DNA of 64,000 bases from UBA4416 sp964543545 (GTDB lineage Bacteria; Bacteroidota; Bacteroidia; B-17B0; Aurantibacillaceae). The notes beneath the pieces were generated by a model. The model was given only the letters and a program-made list of their open reading frames with translations, did no database searches and was not told the DNA's origin. Each line of letters opens with the position of its first letter. Within the stretch, counting starts at the first letter, position 1. Location: positions 868,001 to 932,000 of the forward strand of contig CAZIYT010000002.1 of NCBI GenBank assembly GCA_964543545.1, given 5' to 3'. The position numbers were made by a program, and so were the translations under genes. Below, one piece after another: positions 1 to 7,097 of the stretch.

Positions 1-882
1 CCAGTTGAGGCGTGCTTTCTTCCAGTACTCGTACCACTCCATTTCGGTGCCCGGCTTCACGAAGAACTGCATTTCCATTTGCTCGAACTCACGCATCCTG
101 AAAATGAACTGCCTGGCCACGATCTCATTCCGGAAGGCCTTGCCGGTTTGCGCAATACCAAAGGGAATTTTCATCCGTCCTGTTTTCTGCACATTGAGGT
201 AATTCACAAAAATGCCCTGTGCTGTTTCAGGCCTCAAATAAATAATATTGGTTTCATCAGTCACCGCGCCTGTAGAGGTGTTGAACATCAGGTTGAACTG
301 GCGCACATCGGTCCAGTTTTTGGTGCCGCTCACCGGGCAAACGATTTCCAGGTCGATGATGATTTGTTTGACTTCCTCTAAATTACCTGCGTTTAAAGCC
401 GTTTTGAAACGCTCGTTGATGGCATCGATCTTTTCCTGGTATTCCTTCACACGGCCGTTTGTGGCTTTGAACATCTCCGCATCGAAGTTCTCGAAGCGTT
501 TTGCCGCTTTTTCCACTTCCTTGTTGATCTTATCTTCGATCTTCGCCACGTGATCTTCGATGAGCACATCGGCCCTGTAGCGTTTTTTACTGTCTTTGTT
601 GTCGATCAAAGGATCATTGAAAGCATCCACGTGGCCGCTGGCCTTCCAGGTAGTCGGGTGCATAAAGATCGCAGAATCAATGCCTACAATATTTTCATGC
701 ATCTGCACCATGGCTTTCCACCAGTATTCCCGGATGTTCTTTTTAAGCTCCACCCCCATTTGCCCATAATCATATACAGCGCTTAATCCATCATAGATCT
801 CGCTGCTCTGAAAAATGAAACCGTATTCCTTACAGTGGGAAATAATATTCTTAAAAAAATCTTCGGGCTTGATTGCGCTCAT
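1..882 (-). CDS. glyS: glycyl-tRNA synthetase, 3' part cut off by window edge
   Basis: Charges tRNA-Gly with glycine in the cytoplasm. The reading frame runs leftward from an ATG at 880-882 to the window edge, giving the first 294 codons. It is the single-chain, class II homodimeric type: the N-terminus (MSAIKPEDFF) is followed by a motif-1-type segment with YDYGQMGVELK, then a charged insertion, then RPETAQGIFVNY (about residue 216) and the motif 2 segment FRNEI (about residue 250). These are standard features of dimeric glycyl-tRNA synthetases, which are usually around 490-510 residues, so roughly 200 residues lie beyond position 1. The gene stands alone and is divergent from the MBOAT gene. 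Identification is secure; only completeness is unknown. Confidence 0.95.
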   Translation of the reverse strand, partial: MSAIKPEDFFKNIISHCKEYGFIFQSSEIYDGLSAVYDYGQMGVELKKNIREYWWKAMVQMHENIVGIDSAIFMHPTTWKASGHVDAFNDPLIDNKDSKKRYRADVLIEDHVAKIEDKINKEVEKAAKRFENFDAEMFKATNGRVKEYQEKIDAINERFKTALNAGNLEEVKQIIIDLEIVCPVSGTKNWTDVRQFNLMFNTSTGAVTDETNIIYLRPETAQGIFVNYLNVQKTGRMKIPFGIAQTGKAFRNEIVARQFIFRMREFEQMEMQFFVKPGTEMEWYEYWKKARLNW

Positions 883-924
883 TGTATGCTGATTAAGGTG
901 ATGTAACGTTATAAATACAGGCAT

Positions 925-952
925 CAAAAATAGCAAATTTATGGCAGCCAAA
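925..952 (-). promoter_or_regulatory. possible Bacteroidota promoter for glyS
   Basis: Read on the minus strand, the box TATTTTTG (positions 932-925) matches the Bacteroidota -7 consensus TAnnTTTG. It lies about 43 bases before the glyS start. A TTTG that could serve as the -33 element ends at 949, but the spacing is 16 bases, shorter than the usual 19-21, so the upstream element is doubtful. Confidence 0.35.
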
Positions 953-1009
953 GTGACCGGTTAAATTTTCATTACAAAAATAATTTTATCTTAGAGCCGT
1001 TATTAACAT

Positions 1010-2425
1010 ATGGTTTTCAGCAGCATTGTCTTTTTATTATACTTCCTCCCCATCTTCATGCTGGTTTATTTCAGCGTCGACCGGAAGTATAAAAACGCAG
1101 TGATCCTCCTCGGCAGTATTTTCTTCTATGCCTGGGGCGCGCCGAAATTCATTTTTGTGATTCTTGGCACCACGCTGCTCGATTTTTACCTGGTTACCTG
1201 GATGAACCGGACTGCCAGCGAAACCAAACGCAAGCTCATGCTCACGCTGTCGGTATCCGTCAATATCGGCCTGCTCTTCTATTTCAAGTACTCCAACTTT
1301 TTTATTGAGAACGTCAACCAGGCTTTATCGGTGTTTACGGATAAGCAGATCCACTGGACGAAATTGGTACTTCCTATCGGGATTTCCTTTTACACCTTCG
1401 AAACTATTACTTACGTAGTGGACGTGTACAGGCGGGTACACAAGCCTCTCACAAAATTCTGGGACTACCAGCTCTACATCATCCTCTTTCCCAAGCTCAT
1501 TGCCGGCCCCATTATCCGTTACCATGAGCTGGCCGACCAGATCACCGAACGGCCGGAAAGCACGGACGACCGCCTCACCGGCTTTTACCGCTTTGCTTTA
1601 GGGCTTGGCAAAAAAGTACTCATTGCCAACCAGATGGGCGCTGTGGCCGACGCTATTTTCGGCAGCGATTATGCGCAGATGGATACGCTCACCGCCTGGG
1701 TGGGAAGCCTGGCTTATACATTCCAGATCTATTTCGACTTCAGCGGCTACAGCGATATGGCTATCGGGCTCGGCAAAATGATGGGCTTCCGCTTCCCGGA
1801 GAACTTCAACAATCCTTATATCTCGCGCAGCATTACCGAGTTCTGGAGGCGATGGCATATGACCCTGGGCAACTGGATGCGCAACTACCTGTATATTCCC
1901 TTGGGCGGCAACCGTGTATCCACCTGGCGCCTGTATTTCAACCTGTGGCTGGTATTCCTGGCTTCGGGCCTGTGGCATGGTGCCAGCTGGAGCTTTGTGT
2001 TCTGGGGCGCCTATCATGGCTTTTTCCTGGTCATCGAAAGGGCTTTCTTCGGGAAGGTACTCGACAGGATCGGAAAGATCCCGGCCATGCTTCTCACCTT
2101 TTTTATCGTCAACATCGGCTGGGTGTTTTTCCGGGTCGATCATATCCGCGATGCCTTCCACTACCTCAGGCGCATGTTTAGCCTTCATAGCAATCCCACC
2201 TCGACCTTTGATGTGGAGTTCCTGACCTGGTTCTGTATTGCCGTTCTGTTTTCCTTCTTTGCCGCGGGCCGCCGGGGACAGCGTATGCAGGATGCCCTTT
2301 ACTTCGATCCTTATACCAAACGCAGGCACTTGCTGGTATGGGGCAGCTGCATCCTCCTGTTTATTTTATCGGTAAGCTCCATTACCTCTTCAGGCTTTAA
2401 TCCTTTTATTTATTTCCGTTTTTAA
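1010..2425 (+). CDS. MBOAT family O-acyltransferase (AlgI/DltB type)
   Basis: Polytopic inner-membrane O-acyltransferase expected to move an acyl (usually acetyl) group across the membrane for modification of an exopolysaccharide. The 471-residue protein begins with the typical hydrophobic AlgI start (MVFSSIVFLLYFLP) and has many membrane segments. Family landmarks are FWRRWHMTLGNW (about residues 277-288) and the invariant histidine in LASGLWHGASW (about residue 322). Its stop codon overlaps by one base the ATG of the next gene, an AlgJ/AlgX-like protein, so the two are translationally coupled and likely act as one O-acetylation unit. The polymer modified is not shown by the sequence; the polysaccharide cluster at 7100-18985 is a candidate by proximity only. 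Confidence 0.93.
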   Translation: MVFSSIVFLLYFLPIFMLVYFSVDRKYKNAVILLGSIFFYAWGAPKFIFVILGTTLLDFYLVTWMNRTASETKRKLMLTLSVSVNIGLLFYFKYSNFFIENVNQALSVFTDKQIHWTKLVLPIGISFYTFETITYVVDVYRRVHKPLTKFWDYQLYIILFPKLIAGPIIRYHELADQITERPESTDDRLTGFYRFALGLGKKVLIANQMGAVADAIFGSDYAQMDTLTAWVGSLAYTFQIYFDFSGYSDMAIGLGKMMGFRFPENFNNPYISRSITEFWRRWHMTLGNWMRNYLYIPLGGNRVSTWRLYFNLWLVFLASGLWHGASWSFVFWGAYHGFFLVIERAFFGKVLDRIGKIPAMLLTFFIVNIGWVFFRVDHIRDAFHYLRRMFSLHSNPTSTFDVEFLTWFCIAVLFSFFAAGRRGQRMQDALYFDPYTKRRHLLVWGSCILLFILSVSSITSSGFNPFIYFRF

Positions 2426-3738
2426 TGAAGCGTTCGGAGACATATAAACCATGGCTGTTGGCGGGAATTTTCCTCGTGATGCTCCTTCCGATGATCCAGG
2501 AGAACCTGCACCTGAAGAAAGAACATCCTCTGAAGGGCGACATCCAGCTCCCGGAGAACATTGAGTTTGACAAGGAGGATTGGTTTAGCGGCTATTACCA
2601 GGAAGAAAAAGAGAAATACATCAACACGGCTTTCGGCTTCAGGAACCAGTTCGTCAAGCTCAACAACCAGATTGCCTACAGCATTTTCAGAAAAGCCAAA
2701 GCCAATGGCGTGATCATTGGCAAGCAAACCTACCTCTACGAAAAAAGCTACATCGACGCTTATACGGGCGCTGATTTCCTGGGGAAAGACAGCATCGACC
2801 ATACCATCGCGCGCCTGAAATTTATTTCGGATACGCTCAATAAGCTGGGGAAACAGCTCATTGTGGTATTCGCTGCGGGGAAGGCCTCGTTTTACCCGGA
2901 GTATATTCCGGACAAGTACCTGCCGGTGCGCGGTCCTACCAATTACGGATACATGTCGGATGAGGCAAAAAAAGCCAGGCTGAATGTCATCGATTTCAAT
3001 AAATGGTTCGTTGACAACAAGCACCGCTCGAAATACCCTTTGTATCCGCAACACGGTGTGCACTGGAGCACCTATGGCACGGCGCTCGCCGCCGATTCCC
3101 TGCTCCGAAAAATTGAGGAGCTGAGGCACATCGACGTGCCGGAGCTGGCTTTCGATGGGGTGAGCATGGAGCCGCCGCATGATGTGGATTACGACATTGC
3201 CGACGGCATGAACCTGCTGTTCCGCTTCAAAAGCTTTGATGTGGCATACCCGCGCATGCTGCCGGTGAAAACCGAAGGAAAGACACGGCCTAAAGTGCTG
3301 GTGATCTCCGACAGCTTTTACTGGGGCATGTATGGCCTGGGCATTGCCAATTGCTTTGAGAACGACCACTTCTGGTATTACAACAGGCAGGTGTTCCCGG
3401 AAAGCTCCTCAAAGGAGTTGCTGGTGGAAAATGTGGACCTGGGGGAAGCACTCGCTAAGCACGATGTGTTTGTGATCATGGCCACAGAAGCTACTTTACG
3501 GAAAATAAGCTGGGGCTTTATTGAAAATGCAGAGCAGTATTACAAAGGCCTGGCTCCCCAAAAAGCTGACCCTGCAGATACAGACTATCAAAACAAAGTG
3601 AGGGATCTCGTTAATTATATCCGCCATGATGAGAAATGGTTCAGCGATACGAAAAAAAGAGCCCGTGAGCGCGGCGTGTCCCTCGATTCCATGCTTGTGC
3701 TGGAGGCACGCTGGAACATCGACCACCAGGGGAAATGA
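2425..3738 (+). CDS. AlgJ/AlgX-like SGNH acetyltransferase partner of MBOAT
   Basis: Predicted periplasmic, membrane-anchored SGNH-type O-acetyltransferase that would accept the acyl group delivered by the preceding MBOAT protein. The 437-residue product has one N-terminal membrane anchor (about residues 10-22). A GVHWSTYG motif (about residue 210) contains the His of the AlgX/AlgJ Asp-His motif region, and VLVISDSFYW (about residue 291) carries the likely nucleophilic serine. Similar two-gene MBOAT plus SGNH units occur widely for alginate and other polymers. Its start overlaps the upstream stop (TAATG). Function in acetylation is inferred from family and coupling; the substrate is unknown. 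Confidence 0.85.
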   Translation: MKRSETYKPWLLAGIFLVMLLPMIQENLHLKKEHPLKGDIQLPENIEFDKEDWFSGYYQEEKEKYINTAFGFRNQFVKLNNQIAYSIFRKAKANGVIIGKQTYLYEKSYIDAYTGADFLGKDSIDHTIARLKFISDTLNKLGKQLIVVFAAGKASFYPEYIPDKYLPVRGPTNYGYMSDEAKKARLNVIDFNKWFVDNKHRSKYPLYPQHGVHWSTYGTALAADSLLRKIEELRHIDVPELAFDGVSMEPPHDVDYDIADGMNLLFRFKSFDVAYPRMLPVKTEGKTRPKVLVISDSFYWGMYGLGIANCFENDHFWYYNRQVFPESSSKELLVENVDLGEALAKHDVFVIMATEATLRKISWGFIENAEQYYKGLAPQKADPADTDYQNKVRDLVNYIRHDEKWFSDTKKRARERGVSLDSMLVLEARWNIDHQGK

Positions 3739-3778
3739 TTTTCATTTACTGAAAACCAGTTTATGAGCTACTGAATCA

Positions 3779-3794
3779 TCACGACGCGTCGTGA
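3779..3794. repeat. 16-base perfect palindrome TCACGACGCGTCGTGA
   Basis: Perfect self-complementary sequence in the 77-base gap between the convergent ends of the AlgJ-like gene and panC. The same core recurs at 51393-51410, and a variant with a two-base loop is at 46871-46888, so it belongs to a small dispersed family. It could act as a weak bidirectional terminator here, but has no adjoining T tract. Confidence 0.7.
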
Positions 3795-3815
3795 CAGTAT
3801 GACTAAAAAGCAGTT

Positions 3816-4658
3816 TTAAACCACCGGCCAGTTATCAATAAGGCGCACATTGCCTACAAATACGGCAATAAGGCTTATCGTGGCTTCTCCGGGCTTATAT
3901 TGGTCCAATGGCTCCAATGTATCTGCCTTGCACACTTCGTAGTAATCGAGCTTCATCAGGGCTTGTCTGGCCACTTCCCGGGCGATGTATTCTTTAGCAG
4001 CAGCAATCCCTTCACGTTTTACCAGTTCCCTGGCTTCCTGCATCATCAGCGGGATGAGGGCTGCCACCTTTCTTTCGGCTTCATTAAGCCGCACATTGCG
4101 GGAGCTCATAGCCAGGCCGTCGGGTTCCCGCAAAATAGGACAGGCAACGATTTCCGTAGGAAGGTTCAGCTGCCTGGCCAGCTCTTTAACGACCATGACC
4201 TGCTGGTAATCCTTACTGCCAAAAAAGGCTTTATCGGGGCGTACGCCTTCGAGCAGGATGCTCACCACCTGCCCTACACCATTGAAATGGCCGGGCCGGT
4301 GAGCGCCTTCCAGGATGGTATCGAGGTAGCCAAAGTTAAAGCTCCGGGTATCTTTCTCGGGATACACATCGGCCACATCGGGCATGTAAAGCACATCGCA
4401 GCCGGCAGCTTCCAGCATGGCGATGTCTTTTTCGGGTGTCCGGGGGTATTTGGTGAGGTCTGCCTGGTTATTGAACTGGGTGGGATTGACGAAGATGCTA
4501 CAGACGGTTATGTCTGTTTCTTTCCGGGAGATCCCGATAAGCGAGATGTGCCCTTCATGCAAAGCGCCCATCGTAGGCACAAAACCAACGCTTGCCTTGT
4601 CTTTCCTCTTTTGGCTGAGATATTCCCTGACATCCCTGATTTTGTCAAATACAAGCAT
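3816..4658 (-). CDS. panC: pantothenate synthetase
   Basis: ATP-dependent condensation of pantoate and beta-alanine to pantothenate, in coenzyme A synthesis. The 281-residue protein carries the nucleotide-binding PTMGALHEGH (residues 28-37, HIGH-like), FGSKDYQQ (about residue 150) and MSSRN (about residue 185), all diagnostic for PanC. The start chosen is ATG 4656-4658 (MLVFDKIRD), which gives the normal family length. A longer frame reaches 4760, but its extra 34 residues are not family-like and would run through the divergent promoter region. The divergent partner is a glycogen-synthase-like gene, an arrangement commonly seen in Bacteroidota. Confidence 0.96.
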   Translation of the reverse strand: MLVFDKIRDVREYLSQKRKDKASVGFVPTMGALHEGHISLIGISRKETDITVCSIFVNPTQFNNQADLTKYPRTPEKDIAMLEAAGCDVLYMPDVADVYPEKDTRSFNFGYLDTILEGAHRPGHFNGVGQVVSILLEGVRPDKAFFGSKDYQQVMVVKELARQLNLPTEIVACPILREPDGLAMSSRNVRLNEAERKVAALIPLMMQEARELVKREGIAAAKEYIAREVARQALMKLDYYEVCKADTLEPLDQYKPGEATISLIAVFVGNVRLIDNWPVV

Positions 4659-4706
4659 AAAATGGCGCTTAATATATAAATAATCGGCCTCAAAGCTAAA
4701 TAATAC

Positions 4707-4738
4707 TTTGATATATGGATTTTTTTTTATTACTTTTG
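4707..4738 (+). promoter_or_regulatory. Bacteroidota-type promoter upstream of the glycogen-synthase-like gene
   Basis: TTTG at 4707-4710, 20 bases of spacer, then TACTTTTG at 4731-4738, an exact match to the -33 TTTG / -7 TAnnTTTG pattern. Transcription would begin near 4745, giving a leader of about 20 bases to the ATG at 4764. On the opposite strand TAGCTTTG (4698-4691) could be the -7 box for panC, but no convincing -33 element accompanies it. Confidence 0.6.
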
Positions 4739-4763
4739 TAGTACGAAATCCTAAATCCATTTT

Positions 4764-5594
4764 ATGAGAAAAGCAAGAGTTCTGTTTGTGTCGCAGGAAA
4801 TTACCCCCTATTTAGATGAAACCCATATCGGAAAGATTACCAGAAGATTGCCACAGGCGATCCAGGAGAGAGGGAAAGAAATCAGAACTTTTATGCCGAA
4901 GTATGGCAACATCAACGAAAGACGCCATCAGCTCCATGAGGTGATCCGTTTGTCCGGGATGAACATTGTCATCAACAACGCCGATCATCCTCTGATTATT
5001 AAAGTGGCTTCTATCCCTACTGCCCGTATGCAGGTTTATTTCATTGATAATGACGATTATTTCCAAAGGAAATCGGTGCTGACCGACAAGGCTACCGGCA
5101 AATACTTTGATGATAACGACGAGCGCGCTATCTTCTTTAACCGCGGTGTGATTGAAACGGTAAAAAAACTGGGCTGGGCTCCGGATGTGATCCACTGCCA
5201 CGGCTGGTTTACAGGCCTCATGCCAATCTACATCAAGAAAGCCTTTGCTGAGGATCCTTTGTTTTCCGATACCAAGATAATTTTCACGGTATATGACGAA
5301 GAGTATACCAAAGCCCTGAATAAAAAGGTGGTTGATAAGGCTATCATCGACGGGATCAGCAAAAAAGACCTGAAACACCTCGAAGATGCTTCTTACGTAA
5401 ACCTGATGAAGCTGGCCATTGACAATTCAGATGGAATTGCCTTCGGAAGCGAAAGTGTTAACGCCGAGGTAGAGAAATATGCTAAGAAATCAGGGAAACC
5501 GGTTCTGGAGTTTAAAGGAGAAGCGGAATACACCGATGCTTACAACGAGTTTTACGACCTGGTCCTGGAAGACTCCGAAGTGCTTGCCGATTAA
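4764..5594 (+). CDS. glycogen/starch synthase-like glycosyltransferase (GT5 catalytic N-domain only)
   Basis: A 276-residue protein matching the N-terminal half of ADP-glucose glycogen/starch synthases: VLFVSQEITPYL at residues 6-17, an Rx-rich segment after it, and VIHCHGWFTGLMP (about residues 147-159), equivalent to the HxHDW segment of GT5 enzymes. The normal C-terminal GT-B Rossmann half is missing. This short form is a regular feature of Bacteroidota next to panC and the DUF4270 gene, so it does not look like a recent truncation. Whether it still makes a glucan is unknown. It has its own promoter and ends in a strong hairpin terminator. Confidence 0.85.
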   Translation: MRKARVLFVSQEITPYLDETHIGKITRRLPQAIQERGKEIRTFMPKYGNINERRHQLHEVIRLSGMNIVINNADHPLIIKVASIPTARMQVYFIDNDDYFQRKSVLTDKATGKYFDDNDERAIFFNRGVIETVKKLGWAPDVIHCHGWFTGLMPIYIKKAFAEDPLFSDTKIIFTVYDEEYTKALNKKVVDKAIIDGISKKDLKHLEDASYVNLMKLAIDNSDGIAFGSESVNAEVEKYAKKSGKPVLEFKGEAEYTDAYNEFYDLVLEDSEVLAD

Positions 5595-5630
5595 CAGGCT
5601 ACAGCGATAAATTTTGTAATTTTAACTATT

Positions 5631-5665
5631 AAAAACGCATAATTTTGATTAATTATGCGTTTTTT
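5631..5665 (+). terminator. rho-independent terminator after the glycogen-synthase-like gene
   Basis: Inverted repeat with a 14-base stem (5631-5644 AAAAACGCATAATT with 5651-5664), a 6-base loop and a terminal T run. It lies between the GT5-like gene and the DUF4270 gene and separates the two transcriptionally. Confidence 0.75.
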
Positions 5666-5676
5666 AATTCCATCAT

Positions 5677-7023
5677 ATGAACCAGGTCCGAGCAGTCATT
5701 TTTTTGAGTTTTGTCGCATTACTTTTTTCCTGCAAGAAAAAAGATACGCAAAGTATGCTCGGTCTCGATGTACAGCCGGAAAATGACCTCCTGGGCATTA
5801 CCGTTACCGATACGGCTTCCTTATTTGCCCACACACAGCGGGTAGACTCGGTAAGAACGTACAACGATCAGTACAAATACCTCGGAAGCATACAGGATCC
5901 TGTTTTCGGGCAAACCCACGCTGGCATCTACACCAACTTTTCCATTATCAACAATTTAACCAACGTGTCGTACGGGACCAACCCGGTGCTCGACTCTTCG
6001 GAGATTGTGCTTCGCTACGCCGATCAGTTTATGGGCGATTTTAACCCGGAGCTTACTTACGACATTTATCTCCTCAACGAGGTGATCAGCTCAAGTGTAG
6101 CTTACTACTCCAACAAACATTTTTCGAAAACCAAGGTGGCCACGGCAAAAGCAAAGATGAGCTATAGAAACAACGCTCTGTGCCTGGTGCTTCCCTTCGA
6201 TAATAACCTGGGCCAATACATCCTTCAGACTCCCGCCAACCTTACAAACAACAGCAACTTCATCAATGCCTATAAAGGCATCTACATTTCCTCGGCCAGC
6301 ACGCCTTTGTCGCCGCTCAACCAGGGAACGATTGCCCGCTTTAACATGGAGGATGACATCTCCGGCTTAAACCTCTACTACCACGACGGAAATTCGGTAA
6401 GCTCCAAAATTAAAACAGCCCAGTTTACTTTCAAAGGCAGCGATGCCCAGAGGCTGAACCATATTGACCATAACTACTATGCGGCGGCATCGCCCAACCT
6501 GTTTGACCAGGTGATTAATAACGACACGACAAAAGGAAACGGAAGTGTTTACCTGAATAGTTTCGGTGGTACGCGTGTGAAGGTTTACCTGCCATTCTTA
6601 AAAGCCTTTTCCGATTCGGTCAATGTGTCTATCAGCCGCGCGGAGCTAATCGTGAGGGTGAATAAATCCACCTTAAGTACGGCCTACTCCGTACCCGATC
6701 AGCTGGCACTGATTGCTACCGGTGCGGGAGGCATTGAAGAGCTGGTGTACGACCAGATTGAGACCACGGATTTCATTAAGTACGGCGGCGGCTACGATCC
6801 TAATTATAATTATTACAAATTCAACATTGCACGCCAGATGCAAAAGATCATCACCGGGAAGCTTTATAACTATGGCTTCTACCTGGTGAATGCGCTTCCA
6901 AGCAAGTCGCTTGCAGGAAAAAGAGACAACCGGATGCAGCGTATCGTGATGGGTGGCAAAGAAGACCTGATGTACAAACCGGTCTTTAAGGTCACTTACA
7001 TTAAGTATCCTTACGATAAGTAA
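5677..7023 (+). CDS. DUF4270 family lipoprotein
   Basis: Secreted lipoprotein of the Bacteroidota-specific DUF4270 family; molecular role not established. The N-terminus is a lipoprotein signal: hydrophobic stretch, then LLFSC with the lipidated cysteine at residue 19, followed by KKK. The 448-residue mature part is beta-rich and has family features such as YLGSIQDPVFGQTHAGIY (about residues 68-85). Location directly after panC and the GT5-like gene is typical. The C-terminus (YIKYPYDK) looks complete. Function cannot be given beyond a cell-surface or periplasmic lipoprotein. Confidence 0.85.
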   Translation: MNQVRAVIFLSFVALLFSCKKKDTQSMLGLDVQPENDLLGITVTDTASLFAHTQRVDSVRTYNDQYKYLGSIQDPVFGQTHAGIYTNFSIINNLTNVSYGTNPVLDSSEIVLRYADQFMGDFNPELTYDIYLLNEVISSSVAYYSNKHFSKTKVATAKAKMSYRNNALCLVLPFDNNLGQYILQTPANLTNNSNFINAYKGIYISSASTPLSPLNQGTIARFNMEDDISGLNLYYHDGNSVSSKIKTAQFTFKGSDAQRLNHIDHNYYAAASPNLFDQVINNDTTKGNGSVYLNSFGGTRVKVYLPFLKAFSDSVNVSISRAELIVRVNKSTLSTAYSVPDQLALIATGAGGIEELVYDQIETTDFIKYGGGYDPNYNYYKFNIARQMQKIITGKLYNYGFYLVNALPSKSLAGKRDNRMQRIVMGGKEDLMYKPVFKVTYIKYPYDK

Positions 7024-7097
7024 AATCCGGAGAGCAGGCGATGACTTTATAGAAAATTCATAAATTGTTTCTCCTAAATAAGGCCTGATTTTAACCC

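Noticed and set aside
1598..2329. 243-codon minus-strand frame opposite the MBOAT gene
   Set aside because: Shadow of a well-supported plus-strand gene; its translation has no family features.
2422..3369. 315-codon minus-strand frame opposite the AlgJ-like gene
   Set aside because: Overlaps completely with a coding gene whose motifs are clear; the translation is not protein-like in composition (many His and Val).
3900..4679. 259-codon plus-strand frame opposite panC
   Set aside because: PanC motifs on the other strand are unambiguous; this is an antisense shadow.
4764..5594. Glycogen-synthase-like gene as a truncated pseudogene
   Set aside because: The short form beside panC and DUF4270 is a regular Bacteroidota feature, with its own promoter and terminator and no frame disruption.
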